From NCBI GenBank assembly GCA_027563935.2, contig CM050448.1:125961190-126025189 (forward strand): a DNA stretch of 64,000 bases, read 5' to 3'. The notes beneath the pieces were generated by a model. The model was given only the letters and a program-made list of their open reading frames with translations. It ran no database searches and was not told the origin of the DNA. The translations under genes and the position numbers were made by a program. This DNA is from Costus lasius (lineage: Eukaryota; Streptophyta; Magnoliopsida; Zingiberales; Costaceae). Shown here in pieces: positions 22,137-32,118 of the stretch; position 1 is the stretch's first letter; every line of letters starts with the position of its first letter.

Positions 22137-23330
22137 ATGGCTTCCCTGGCGGACCGAGTAGCTCGATTGGAGGAGCTGATTGGCGTCACAGGCGATGACG
22201 AGCTCGCCCTGGCTCCTCAGGTGGAGGACCTTCAGCTGCGAGTGGAGGAGCAGCGGCTCCAGATTATCACGCTGCAGGAGGCGGGTGGCGAGCATGGTGA
22301 CGCTCGTCGACCAGATGGCCGGATTTTTAGCATTGCTGCAGCAGGCGCAGGCGGCGCAACAGCAGATGCAGGCGGAGATTGTGGTCCTGCGCATGGCGCT
22401 GGCGCAGACCCAGGCGCAGGGAGGGAGTCCCACTTCGGCGACGGCTACGGGGCATGCGACCCCTAAGCCGAAGTTGCGGATTCCGGAGCCGACCACCTTC
22501 GGAGGAGTTAGATCCGCGAGGGAGCTGGAGAACTTCATATGAGATATGGAGTCCTTCTTCACCTCCAGCCGGATCCCCGAGGACGAGCGCGTGCAGGTGT
22601 GCACCGCTTACTTGACGGCCAATGCGAAGCTGTGGTGGCGGACCACAGCTGGATCGACGGCAGGAGCGGCAGAGTGGACCTGGGAGGTTTTCCTGGGGGA
22701 GCTGCGGCGGCAGTTCCTTCCGGGGAACTCAGTGGACAAGGCAAGAGATGCGGTGGACGTGCTCCGACACACCGGCACCGTCCAGGAGTACGTCCGGGAG
22801 TACTCGACGCTGATGTTGGAGATCCCAGACTTGTCGGAGGTGCACCAATGGCACATGTTCCTTCGACACTTGCAGCCGTGGCCCGAGGCGGAGGTGCGGC
22901 TACATTCGCCGTGAGACTAGAGAGACGCTGCAGCGGTGGCCGAGGGGCTGGTAGACCAGAGGGCTTCGAGGCCGACGTCCCCGAGGGCTTCGACGTCGCC
23001 CTCGAAGGGTGGCTCTCCGACGAGACCGAGAGCTTCCCCTCGGGACCGACACCCTCCACGACACGACGAGAGCCTGCTCGACCAGCAGAGAGAGGTCCGG
23101 AGTAGCAATCGAGAGCACCGGAGCGGCCCCGACCATTGGGGTGCTTCCTGTGCCACGGGCCCCATATGATGCGGGATTGCCCGACTCGCGAGCGGATCTC
23201 GGCGATGGCAGTACAGGAGCCAGCCGACGACACCCCGACGAGGCTCGGAGCGACGACGACCATTGGCGCCATGGTGCTGTCGACCCCGTCTTCCAGCGCA
23301 CGAGAGGCGCAGCGGACTGAGGATCCCGTG
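22137..23330 (+). pseudogene. Broken gag of the TR-GAG element
   Basis: Three parts in different frames. The first is a coiled-coil N-terminus starting MASLADRVARLEELIG (22137 on). A frame change near 22290 leads to the matrix/capsid part with MAGFLALLQQAQAAQQQMQA and PKLRIPEPTTFGG, then a stop after ENFI at about 22540. The frame resumes at 22546 with the retrotransposon gag core (KLWWRTT, WEVFLGELRRQFLPGNSVDK, HTGTVQEYVREYS) until a stop at 22914. A nucleocapsid zinc knuckle, C-X2-C-X3-H-X4-C in CFLCHGPHMMRDC, follows in another frame from 23136. Protein function is lost in this copy. The core resembles the gag at 25665-27218 on the other strand. Confidence 0.85.
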
Positions 23331-23535
23331 CTGGCGCAGGTGAGCTCTTCCACCTCCCTAGTGCGATCACCCACTACAGGTGGGCAGCCAGTGCTGACGG
23401 CGCGCAGGGCGGAGCGGATGCTGAGGGAGTACGAGGCCTTTATCGGCAACGGGAGAGGTGGCCGGCGCGGAGGACGCGGAGGACGGTGGACGGCGACGAC
23501 GTTGAGGGCGACGTCCAGCTTGGCCGGGGGAGGAT

Positions 23536-24455
23536 TGTCAGACCCGGAGGAACTTGGGCCAGGCTGGACCGTCGTTGGGCCTGGACGCGGGCCCAAGGCC
23601 CGCTCTTCTTCATGCTCAGCAGCTCGTTGGAGGCGGAGTCGGGCAGGCGACCTGGCTCCGGGCGAGCGCGCGGAGGCGCGAGGCGATGGCGTGCAGACTC
23701 CCGAGGCGGACGCAAGCGGCGCGTCCTATCCGTGCTGCGTTCCCAAGTGGCGGCCGCAGAGGAAAAGGGCAGGAGCGGACGCGAGTACGCGATCGGCTCC
23801 ACCCGAGAGAAGGGAGATCGACGCGAGAGGAGTGTATGCGATCTCCATCCCTTCTGGAGGCGAGCTCCACCTGACGAGAGAGGCGAGCTCCACCGGACGA
23901 GAGAAGCAGGCGACCGAGCTTCCCCAGGTGAACTTCAGCGGCGGCCTGGCGAGTATTCCGGCGGCACGAGTTCAGGCGAGGGCGAGGAGAGTTGAGCGAG
24001 GAGAACGGTGTACAGAGAGTGAAGAGGGAGGGGTTTTAGAGCTGCCTTACTTGGAGATAAATAAAGGATACGCTTTCCCCTCCATCTGGTGTCGAATTCT
24101 GTGATTTCCGATGTGTCTCCAGCGATCTTCGAGGTCGTCCGCTCCCACCTCCGATCTAGGGTTCCGGTGCCCAGCGACGGCGCCGACGAGGACGGCTGAG
24201 GGGAAGAGGCAAGCGGCTCTCTTCCCTGCCATCAGGCCCCGGCCAGCGACGCTCCGGCCAGCACCCGCAGTCGAGCGGCGGCCAGAGATGCGAGGAAGAT
24301 GACCCGCGCTTCGAGGCACACGGGTGCGGTCAATTCGGTCAACGAGGGCTGAATTCGGGCGAGATTTCGATTCCGTGGGGGTGTTGGTGCTGACGTGGAC
24401 GCTTAGTTTGGGGATTAGAGTAATTAAGCTAGCTTAGCTTAATTTTGGCCTGACA
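23536..24455 (+). repeat. 3' LTR of the gag-only element
   Basis: 920 bp, co-linear with the 5' LTR apart from small indels, such as a repeated GAGCTCCACC stretch near 23860-23895. Confidence 0.9.
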
Positions 24456-24751
24456 GCTAGCCTCAACCTCCTTTTTCAAGAAATATTTGTTTTACTTGTA
24501 AAAGTAAAATAAGTTAGCTTCATAATTATGTCGAGTTAAATAAAATTAAGAATATAATCTATTGAACCAAAAACACTAACATGAAGAGTTTATATATAAG
24601 CTATTGTGATAATTTATGACAAGTGTTAAGATAAGCATTGGAACTAGAAGAATGACTAGTAGTAAACATGAATGTGGCATTAGTTTAGACCTCCATATGA
24701 ATGTGGATGGACATTGTGAGTTTCCTTTGATTGAAAACACTATTAGCTTAG

Positions 24752-25734
24752 TGTCACGCCCTTTTTCCACAACCCTCCACGTAAGCAGGATGTTGACCCC
24801 CGTCAAAATAAATCTCCGCGCGCAAACGGAAATTCGCCGCTCGAATTAGGTAATGCTAACGTCATCTCACGTCAGCCACCAATTCGAGATCGCCGCTGCG
24901 ATTTCGTTCGCCAATTTTGACCACGATGACCGCCTCAGGACGCGTGCCTCAACACGTCGAACTTCGTCTTCCTTGCGAGAACGACGCGGCCTTCGTCCGT
25001 TCTCACATCGCCGCCTCCTCTCGACGCCGGAAAAGAGCGTGATAGCAGGAAGAGGGTCGCCGCCTCCTCCTCAGCCCTTCGTTGTCGCCGTTGCAGGAAG
25101 CATCGCCTAGATCGTCTTCGACGGTGGTGGAGACACCGGAAGAACTCGCTGGAGAAGATAACTAAAAGTAGGAGAAAACTCTTTATTTCTCAACGTTTAG
25201 AGTACAAAACCCCTCTCTCACAGACCTTTTTCTCTCGTCGGCGGTGAACTGTCGCCACCGATTACAAGTCTCTCTCCTCTCTTGATCTCTCACCCTACAA
25301 TCTCACTCAATTCTCTCGCTTCTCTTCTCGTGCTCAGTGCTCCCCTAGCTTCGTCGCTCGCCTCGGTTTTAAAGGGGAGAGGGCACTCGTGTGGCTGCGT
25401 CGCCCGCTACCTCTCCCTTTTCCAATTCAAGCATCCTTGCCCGAATCCTCTGCTGGAGCCGCTTCCGCCGAAGAAGACGGACGTTGCTCTGCTTCGCTGG
25501 CTTCCGCCGGATTCGGTCCACCAGCGCGGCTTGGTCATGTTGCTCTGATTTGGGCTTGCATCCACGTCGCCTGAACCGCATCATCCAGAGCCGCCCAAAT
25601 CTCCGCTCCGCCTTGACGAAGCAGCGTCCGAAGCTCTGGGAGAAGACGGAGCTTCGTCGTGGGACTATTGTGGATTTGGGCCGCCACCCAATCCATTGGA
25701 TTTTGGCCTGGTTTGGTTAGATACAGGCATCACA
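24752..25734 (-). repeat. 3' LTR (by element direction) of the gag-protease element
   Basis: 983 bp. It carries paired CACGTCA/ACGTCA words near 24860 and is GC-rich in the middle. It is nearly identical to 27469-28451. Confidence 0.88.
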
Positions 25735-25747
25735 ATTCTCCCCCGCT

Positions 25748-27218
25748 CAATCTGGACATCGCCCTCGATGTCTATTACGGGCATCTCTGTCGCCATTATC
25801 GCTGCGGTATGAGCATCTCGTGCTCGTGCGGGTTCCGTCGCTCTATGTGTTCCCCGCGCTCTCGCAGTTGAGGTCGTCGAATTACCTCGCTGAACACTAG
25901 AGATCCACCCCGATGTTCCCTCTTGAAGCACTTGGACTCCTTCCAAGTGTGGAATGATCGAAACCTTCGCTCGTCGAAGCAGTTCGATCCCAAGGACGAC
26001 GTCGTAATCGTCTATCTTTGCCACTCGGACGTGGTGTCGTCCCGTCCAATCTCCCAACTTCACTGGAACATCATAGGAAACAGCCACCATCGGTTGCTTT
26101 GTGGCATTGGCGGTCTTCATCCGAGTCATCGTCGATGAAGTGCGCAAGCCAAGTTGTGCCACCATTCGTTCCGATACGAATAGGTGAGTCGCACCGGTGT
26201 CGACCATCGCCTCCACCTCAACTCCATTGATCTGCATCAGAACATACATCAGTCCTGCTTCACCCGAGGCTGACACTGCCGTGATTGCGTTCAGGGTCAT
26301 TCCACCGATGCAGGTCACTACAGGGTCACCCTCGTCTCCTTTCTTCTCCGCCAACTCTTGCTTTACGATAGTTGCAATTGCCGAAATCCGCTGTCGGTTC
26401 GGACATTCGTACATTCGATGTGGGCCTTTGCACAAAAAGCATTTCATCGGTCTCGATTTTTCCTGCGCCCTATCTGCAGGTCGGTTCTGCTCCTGTCGTG
26501 CCGGCTGGCCACCACCTCACTGGGGAAGGGGTCTCTCTCTTTCTGGTGCTCTTGCCCTTGCCGGAGAGCGTCGCTTCGAAGGCGACCTTGATATTCTCAT
26601 TGAAGTCAATCCTGAAGTGCGCATGTCCACCAAGGACTCAGCCACCGCTGCAGCCTCTCTCCAGTCTTGTGGTGCATACCGCCGGACTTCTGCTTCAGCC
26701 CATGGTTGAAGATGACGAAGGAAGGTATGCTTCCGATCTGCCTCCTCCATATTTGGAATCTGCAACATCAGTGCTGAATAGACTCGGACATACTCCTGAA
26801 TCGGACCTGTATGTCGGAGCCGATCCACTGCATCTCGTGCCTGGTCCACCGAGTTTCCGGGAAGAAACTGCCGCTGCAGTTCCTCTCGGAACATGTCCCA
26901 GGTCCACCTCGGGGTTTCTGATGTGGAATTAACTTTGGTGCGCACCAAAGTTTAGCATCGTCGGTGAGTACGCGGTGCACACCTGCACTTTCTCGCCGTC
27001 TGGGACATGATTGGTGACAAAGAATTGTTCTATGTCCCAGATGAAATTACCCAGTTCTTTTGATGATCGAGCCCCTCCGAAGGTCGAAGGTTCAGGGACC
27101 CGCACCTTAACTTTGGAGCCGCCTGCTCCGTAGCCGCTGGCGCTCCTCCTTGTGCCTGCGCTGCCAATGCCACGCGCAGCACAACTATTTCAGCCTGCAT
27201 TTGCTGTTGCGCCACCAC
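25748..27218 (-). pseudogene. Gag-protease remnant
   Basis: Reading leftward, an N-terminal part containing AQQQMQAEIVVLRVALA (27218 down) breaks frame. The gag core follows at 26948-26517 (WTWDMFREELQRQFLPGNSV, HTGPIQEYVRVYS, TFLRHLQPW). Then comes a zinc knuckle, C-X2-C-X3-H-X4-C in CFLCKGPHRMYEC (from 26447), and a retroviral-type aspartic protease with the catalytic DTGA in AMVDTGATHLFVSERMV (about 26210). The end has DYDVVLGIELLR, the second protease landmark. The knuckle-protease frame stays open for 260 codons, into the flanking LTR. At least one frame break separates it from the N-terminus. Confidence 0.85.
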
Positions 27219-27468
27219 TTGCCCTGCTACCTACTCTTGTAGCGCAGCCATCTCTCCCAAACTTTGGCGGAGTGTAGCCATTTCCGCCAAGATTTGCTAG
27301 AGGGCAAGAATCTGCAACCTTTGTTGCTCCACCGTGCGCTGTAAATCCTCCACTTGGGGAACAACTGCATCGTTATTATTCCCCGTAAAACCGAGCACCT
27401 GCTCGATGCGCGCTATGCGGTCTCCTTGATTTACCATATCGTCAAAGAACTTGCCTCTGATACCAGTT

Positions 27469-28451
27469 TGTCACGCCTTTTTTTCACAACCCTCCACGTA
27501 AGCAGGATGTTGACCCCCGTCAAAATAAATCTCCGCGCGCAAACGGAAATTCGCCACTCGAATTAGGTAATGCTGACGTCATCTCACATCAGCCACCAAT
27601 TCGAGATCGCCGCTGCGATTTCGTTCGCCAATTTTGACCATGATGACCACCTCGGGACGCGTGCCTCAACACGTCGAACTTCGTCTTCCTCGCGAGAACG
27701 ACGCCGCTTGCGTCCGTTCTCGCGCTGCCGCCTCCTCTCGACGCCGGAAAAGAGCGTGATAGCAGGAAGAGGGTCGCCGCCTCCTCCTCAGCCATTCGTT
27801 GTCGCCGTTGCAGGAAGCACCGCCTGGATCGTCTTCGACGGTGGTGGAGACGTCGGAAGAACTCGCTGGAGAAGACAACTAAAAGTAGGGGAAAACTCTT
27901 TATTTCTCAACGTTTAGAGTACAAAACCCCTCTCTCACAGACCTCTTTCTCTCGTCGGCGGTGAACTGTCGCCGCCGATTACAAGTCTCTCTCCTCTCTT
28001 GATCTCTCACCCTACAATCTCACTCAAATCTCTCGCTTCTCTTCTCGTGCTCGGCGCTCCCCTGGCTTCGTCGCTCGCCTCGGTTTTAAAGGGGAGAGGG
28101 CAGTCGTGTGGCTGCGTCGCCCGCTACCTCTCCCTTTTCCAATTCAAGCATCCTTGCCCGAATCCTCTCCTGGAGCCGCTTCCGCCGAAGAAGACGGACG
28201 TTGCTCTGCTTCGCTGGCTTCCGCCAGATTCGGTCCACCAGCGCGGCTTGGTCATGTTGCTCTGATTTGGGCTTGCATCCGCGTCGCCCGAACCGCATCA
28301 TCCAGAGCCGCCCAAATCTCCGCTCCGCCTTGACGAAGCAGCGTCCGAAGCTCTCGGAGAAGACGGAGCTTCGTCGTGAGACTATTGTGGATTTGGGCCT
28401 CCGCTCAATCCATTGGATTTTGGCCTGGCCTGGTTAGATACAGGCATCACA
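27469..28451 (-). repeat. 5' LTR (by element direction) of the gag-protease element
   Basis: 983 bp, the same length as its partner. The primer-binding site complement lies 3 bp outside its left edge. Confidence 0.88.
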
Positions 28452-28659
28452 CATATATACCAATTAAAAGCTTAACCACATGTCACCATAGCCATTGACT
28501 CCCTTGATTTGACATTACTCGCTTTCATCCGTTGATCAGTATTACAAGTGTTGGATTATGTGTCCACTACTAAGGCCCTTTAAATGTACCTAGAAATTAA
28601 AATTTTCCTATTGCCCTCCATTTTACGTGATATAATAGCAGTGTTATTGCCATACTTGG
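28452..28659. other. Short spacer between retroelements
   Basis: 208 bp of AT-rich host DNA separating two retroelements. No feature is seen beyond the CTTGG target duplication at its right end. Confidence 0.6.
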
Positions 28660-30105
28660 TGTCAGGCCTAGGTCAGACGGTTCAGCCCAACCCAAACCCA
28701 GGCCCATAAGGAGAAGCCCGGTCAACTGAGATGCTTGACCAAGCAAATCACGTGGAGCAATGCAACCACGCGTGCGCGTCGCAGCGTGCGAACGCGTCTT
28801 CGCGAACGCTGCGGACGCGAGCGGCGCGGGCGGCGTCGAGCAGAGGAGATGGACGATGTCTCCAGCTGAAGACGCGGACAACGACGATGGAGGACGCGGG
28901 CGACGAAGACGCGAGCGTGGTGGCGTCTTCAGTGGATGACGACGGAGGATTCGGGGCTTCGAACGAGCTTTCCGCAGGAAGATGCGGACGACGGCGTCGA
29001 CTCCCGCGGAAGCAGAGGAAACAACCCCACGGAGCTCGGGCGACGGCTTCGCGTGCGAAGCGGACGGGCGCCCGAAATAGGCGACGAGGTCTCCGGCGCC
29101 ATTCTCGGACGCGGCTGCTCGTTTGAGACGCGGTCGACGACGGAAGAATCGGACGCGTGCGGAGCAGAGCAGGCGTTGGGCTGAAGACACGGACAGGCGG
29201 GCGAAGCTTCTCCTATAAGAACTGTTGCAGGGGCGACGAGAAAGGGGTGCGCGGAGGCGACACCACAGGAGGGGGAGTGCGCGACGGGACGGCGGCTCCT
29301 CCCGGCGGGTCGGGGAGGACGCCCCTCCAGGGCGAGAGTCCTCTACCAAGCGGTGAGCTTAAGAGAGAGCCGGCGACGATGAGCGTCGAGGCGAGAAGAT
29401 TGTGAGTGATATGTAGCCGGCGATGATCGGTGAGGGAGGGGAAGAGGGCGCCGACGAGGTCGGTTCAGAAGTTATAAGCTTTCACCGGAATAAAGCTTCT
29501 TTCTTCCACGTACTCCTCTTCCCTACTTATGAACTCCGGCAGCGGCGGCTGCCAGGTCGGCGACGAGTGGCCGGAGGCGAGATCGCGAGCGCGGCGGCGC
29601 TCAGCAGAAACAACGACGTGGCGGCGTCGTGCGTCGAGAGGAAGAAGACGATACGGTAACGAATCAAACGGCGTTCGATTCGAGGCGAGTCAAAATCGGC
29701 GGCAGTCAACGATCGATTTCGCATTCGAAATCAAATTCGGGACGCTGACGTCAGGCGGACGTCAGCGTGCAAAATCGGCGCGGCGGACGAAATCGGAAGG
29801 GCTGACGTCAGCGTGACGTCAGCGAGAGAATTAATTTGCGACGGTTGATTTTGACTTCGGTCAAAATCCGATTTGAGGTATTTTGATTTGGGGTTTTAGA
29901 TTTTTTCCAGATTCCTTAATTAGAGTTAGGGTTTCTCGAGAGAATTGTAATTTGGGAAGAAAAATTGAGCGGGAACTAGGGTTTTGAATTTGGGGACGAA
30001 CTTCGGTCCGGAAACCCTAGCGCGATCACGTTCTGGTGTTCCTCCGGACGGCTCTGAGACAACGGATAAGCGTTGTTTTTAGACCGTTCCGACCGGGGCG
30101 TGACA
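28660..30105 (+). repeat. 5' LTR of the long-LTR element
   Basis: 1446 bp, very GC-rich up to about 29700, then AT-richer. It contains four ACGTCA palindrome-type sites between 29745 and 29822. Confidence 0.9.
29746..29821. promoter_or_regulatory. Cluster of TGACGTCA (bZIP/TGA-type) sites in the LTR
   Basis: TGACGTCA occurs at 29746-29753, 29803-29810 and 29814-29821, with a GGACGTCA variant at about 29757. Such palindromes are known binding sites for plant bZIP factors of the TGA group. The right LTR repeats the cluster near 31602-31677 with one site changed to TAACGTCA. Binding is inferred from the motif only. Confidence 0.5.
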
Positions 30106-30239
30106 ACAGGTATCAGAGCTTAAAGTGATCCAGCAGCATGGTGGATCAAGGAGATCCGAGATGGAGCAGACACAGGAGCTTAGCAGGAGCAATTCCAGCG
30201 CGCTACGACGTAGACTGGGGCACGAGGGGTCGGACAATA

Positions 30240-30410
30240 CGATAGGATGTGAACCCAGTCGTGCCAAGTCAGGCGGAGTGCTGAAGATTCAATGCGCTAG
30301 TACGTGAACTCAGTTCTTGCAGGTTGAGCGGAGCATCTATGTGGATGATGCGTTACGGACGTGACCCTGATAAGTACTGAGTTGGGCGAAGCACTATGAC
30401 ACGTGATGAA
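30240..30410 (+). repeat. Degenerate 55-58-bp tandem units in the element interior
   Basis: Three units in a row share the order ACGTGA(A/C)C...AGT...GTTG(A/G)GCG(G/A)AGCA...ATG. Their cores are GGCGGAG at 30272, AGCGGAG at 30327 and GGCGAAG at 30385, so spacing is 55 and 58 bp. The same units, with near-identical blocks, occur on the minus strand at about 38365-38560 in another element. They do not encode a conserved peptide. Confidence 0.7.
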
Positions 30411-30515
30411 GAGAGACATGCGAGACCTCTTCCCGGAGCAGTGAGCTTCGATGATAACGTCAGGAGGACGTTCTACGAACATCGAGGACGAAGTTCAAAT
30501 CAGATGGGGGAGGAT

Positions 30516-31962
30516 TGTCAGGCCTGGGTCAGACGGTTCGGCCCAACCCAAACCCAGGCCCATAAGGAGAAGCCCGGTCAACTGAGATGGTTGACAAAGC
30601 AAATCACGCGGAGCAATGCAACCACGCGTGCGCGTCGCAGCGTGCGAACGCGTCTTCGCGAACGCTGCGGACGCGAGCGGCGCGGGCGGCGTCGAGCAGA
30701 GGAGATGGACGATGTCTCCAGCTGAAGACGCCGACAACGACGATGGAGGACGCGGGCGACGAAGACGCGATCGTGGTGGCGTCTTCAGTGGACGACGACG
30801 GAGGATTCGTGGCTTCGAACGAGCTTTCCGCCGGAAGATGCGGACGACGGCGTCGACTCCCGCGGAAGCAGAGGAAACAACCCCACGGAGCTCGGGCGAC
30901 GGCTTCGCGTGCGAAGCGGACGGGCGCCCGAAATAGGCGACGAGGTCTCCGGCGCCATTCTCGGACGTGGCTGCTCGTTTGAGACGCGGTCGACGACGGA
31001 AGAATCGGACGCGTGCGGAGCAGAGCAGGCGTCGGGCTGAAGACACAAACAGGCGGGCGAAGCTTCTCCTATAAGAACCGTTGCAGGGGCGACGAGAAAG
31101 GGGTGCGCGGAGGCGACACCACAGGAGGGGGAGTGCGCGACGGGACGGCGGCTCCTCCCGGCGGGTCGGGGAGGACGCCCCTCCAGGGCGAGAGTCCTCT
31201 ACCAAGCGGTGAGCTTAAGAGAGAGCCGGCGACGATGAGCGTCGAGGCGAGAAGATTGTGAGTGATATGTAGCCGGCGATGACCGGTGAGGGAGGGGAAG
31301 AAGGCGCCGACGAGGTCGGTTCAGAAGTTATAAGCTTTCACCGGAATAAAGCTTCTTTCTTCCACGTACTCCTCTTCCCTACTTATGAACTCCGGCAGCG
31401 GCGGCTGCCAAGTCGGCGACGAGTGGCCGGAGGCGAGATCGCGAGCGCGGTGGCGCTCGGCAGAAACAACGATGCGGCGGCGTCGTGCGTCGAGAGGAAG
31501 AAGACGATACGGTAACGAATCGAACGGCGTTCGATTCGAGGCGAGTCAAAATCGGCGGCAGTCAACGATCGATTTCGCGTTCGAAATCAAATTCGGGACG
31601 CTGACGTCAGGCGGACGTCAGCGTGCAAAATCGGCGCGGCGGACGAAATCGGAAGGGCTAACGTCAGCGTGACGTCAGCGAGAGAATTAATTTGCGACGG
31701 TTGATTTTGACTTCGGTCAAAATCCGATTTGAGGTATTTTGATTTGGGGTTTTAGATTCTTTTCCAGATTCCTTAATTAGGGTTAGGGTTTCTCGAGAGA
31801 ATTGTAATTTGGGAAGAAAAATTGAGCGGGAACTAGGGTTTTGAATTTGGGGACGAACTTCGGTCCGGAAACCCTAGCGCGATCACGTTCTGGTGTTCCG
31901 CCGGATGGCTCTGAGACAACGGATAAGCGTTATTTTTAGACCGTTCCGACCAGGGCGTGACA
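30516..31962 (+). repeat. 3' LTR of the long-LTR element
   Basis: 1447 bp, co-linear with 28660-30105, with differences scattered thinly along it. Confidence 0.9.
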
Positions 31963-32118
31963 CTTGGAATCGTATCGAACTTGATGGCATGTATGTGTAT
32001 CAAATGGGTACGTGTAACTCTTCTCTTCACTATTAGTGTGTCCAAAGGATTAGCTCCAGCTTCTCCTCCAATCTAGCTAGATCTGGGGGCTTCTTTACCT
32101 CGTAATTCAACTTTAAGC

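Larger units (their letters stand above)
21146..24455 (+). mobile_element. Gag-only LTR retrotransposon (TR-GAG type)
   Basis: This is a complete non-autonomous element of 3310 bp. LTRs are 21146-22043 and 23536-24455, starting TGTTAG/TGTCAG and ending CTGATA/CTGACA. The target duplication GCTAG is perfect (21141-21145 and 24456-24460). A primer-binding site TGGTATCAGAGGC (initiator tRNA-Met) begins 2 bp after the left LTR, and a polypurine GGGGGAGGAT precedes the right one. Only 1492 bp lie between the LTRs, encoding a broken gag and no protease, reverse transcriptase or integrase. This matches the TR-GAG class of plant elements that rely on Ty3/Gypsy enzymes made elsewhere. LTR copies differ at scattered sites, so insertion is not very recent. 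Confidence 0.92.
20917..24751. repeat. Old dispersed repeat split by a nested LTR element
   Basis: The left part (20917-21000, with GTGTTTAGCAAGTTTAAAGT and GATTTAGGATAAAATGGAGT) and the right part (about 24613-24700, with GTGTTAAGATAAGCATTGGA and ATGACTAGTAGTAAAC) lie next to each other at 51050-51197 in a shorter copy. This shows the older repeat was in place before the LTR retrotransposon at 21146-24455 landed inside it. The class of the older repeat is not clear. Confidence 0.7.
24752..28451 (-). mobile_element. Gag-protease LTR retrotransposon lacking pol (minus strand)
   Basis: 3700 bp with two LTRs of equal length, 983 bp each (24752-25734 and 27469-28451), starting TGTCACGCC and ending GGCATCACA on the plus strand. 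The direction is minus: CTCTGATACCA at 27455-27465 is the complement of the tRNA-Met primer-binding site, next to the right LTR, and the complement of a polypurine tract (TTCTCCCCCGC) abuts the left LTR. The inside encodes gag and an aspartic protease but no reverse transcriptase, RNase H or integrase. The 5 bp outside the ends (CTTAG and CATAT) do not match, so no target-site duplication remains. LTRs differ at few positions by eye, suggesting a fairly young element. Confidence 0.9.
28660..31962 (+). mobile_element. Non-coding LTR element with long LTRs and 410-bp interior
   Basis: 3303 bp. LTRs are 28660-30105 and 30516-31962 (1446 and 1447 bp), starting TGTCAGGCCT and ending GGGCGTGACA. 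The 5-bp target duplication CTTGG is perfect (28655-28659 and 31963-31967). GGTATCAGAGC at 30109-30119 is the tRNA-Met primer site, and GATGGGGGAGGAT before the right LTR is the polypurine tract. The 410-bp interior has no gag or pol. It has replication signals and long LTRs, between the TRIM and LARD classes, and must use enzymes in trans. The LTRs differ only at scattered positions, so the insertion is probably young. It ends about 150 bp before the PPR start codon. Confidence 0.92.

Noticed and set aside
21102..24319. Many GC-rich frames of 60-345 codons in both directions
   Set aside because: They fall in LTRs or opposite gag. No independent protein motifs; explained by the retroelement.
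28597..31672. Frames of 250 and 236 codons on the minus strand, repeated at two places
   Set aside because: They occur at the same position in both LTRs of one element, are rich in Arg and Ser and show no domain. They are most likely open by GC content.
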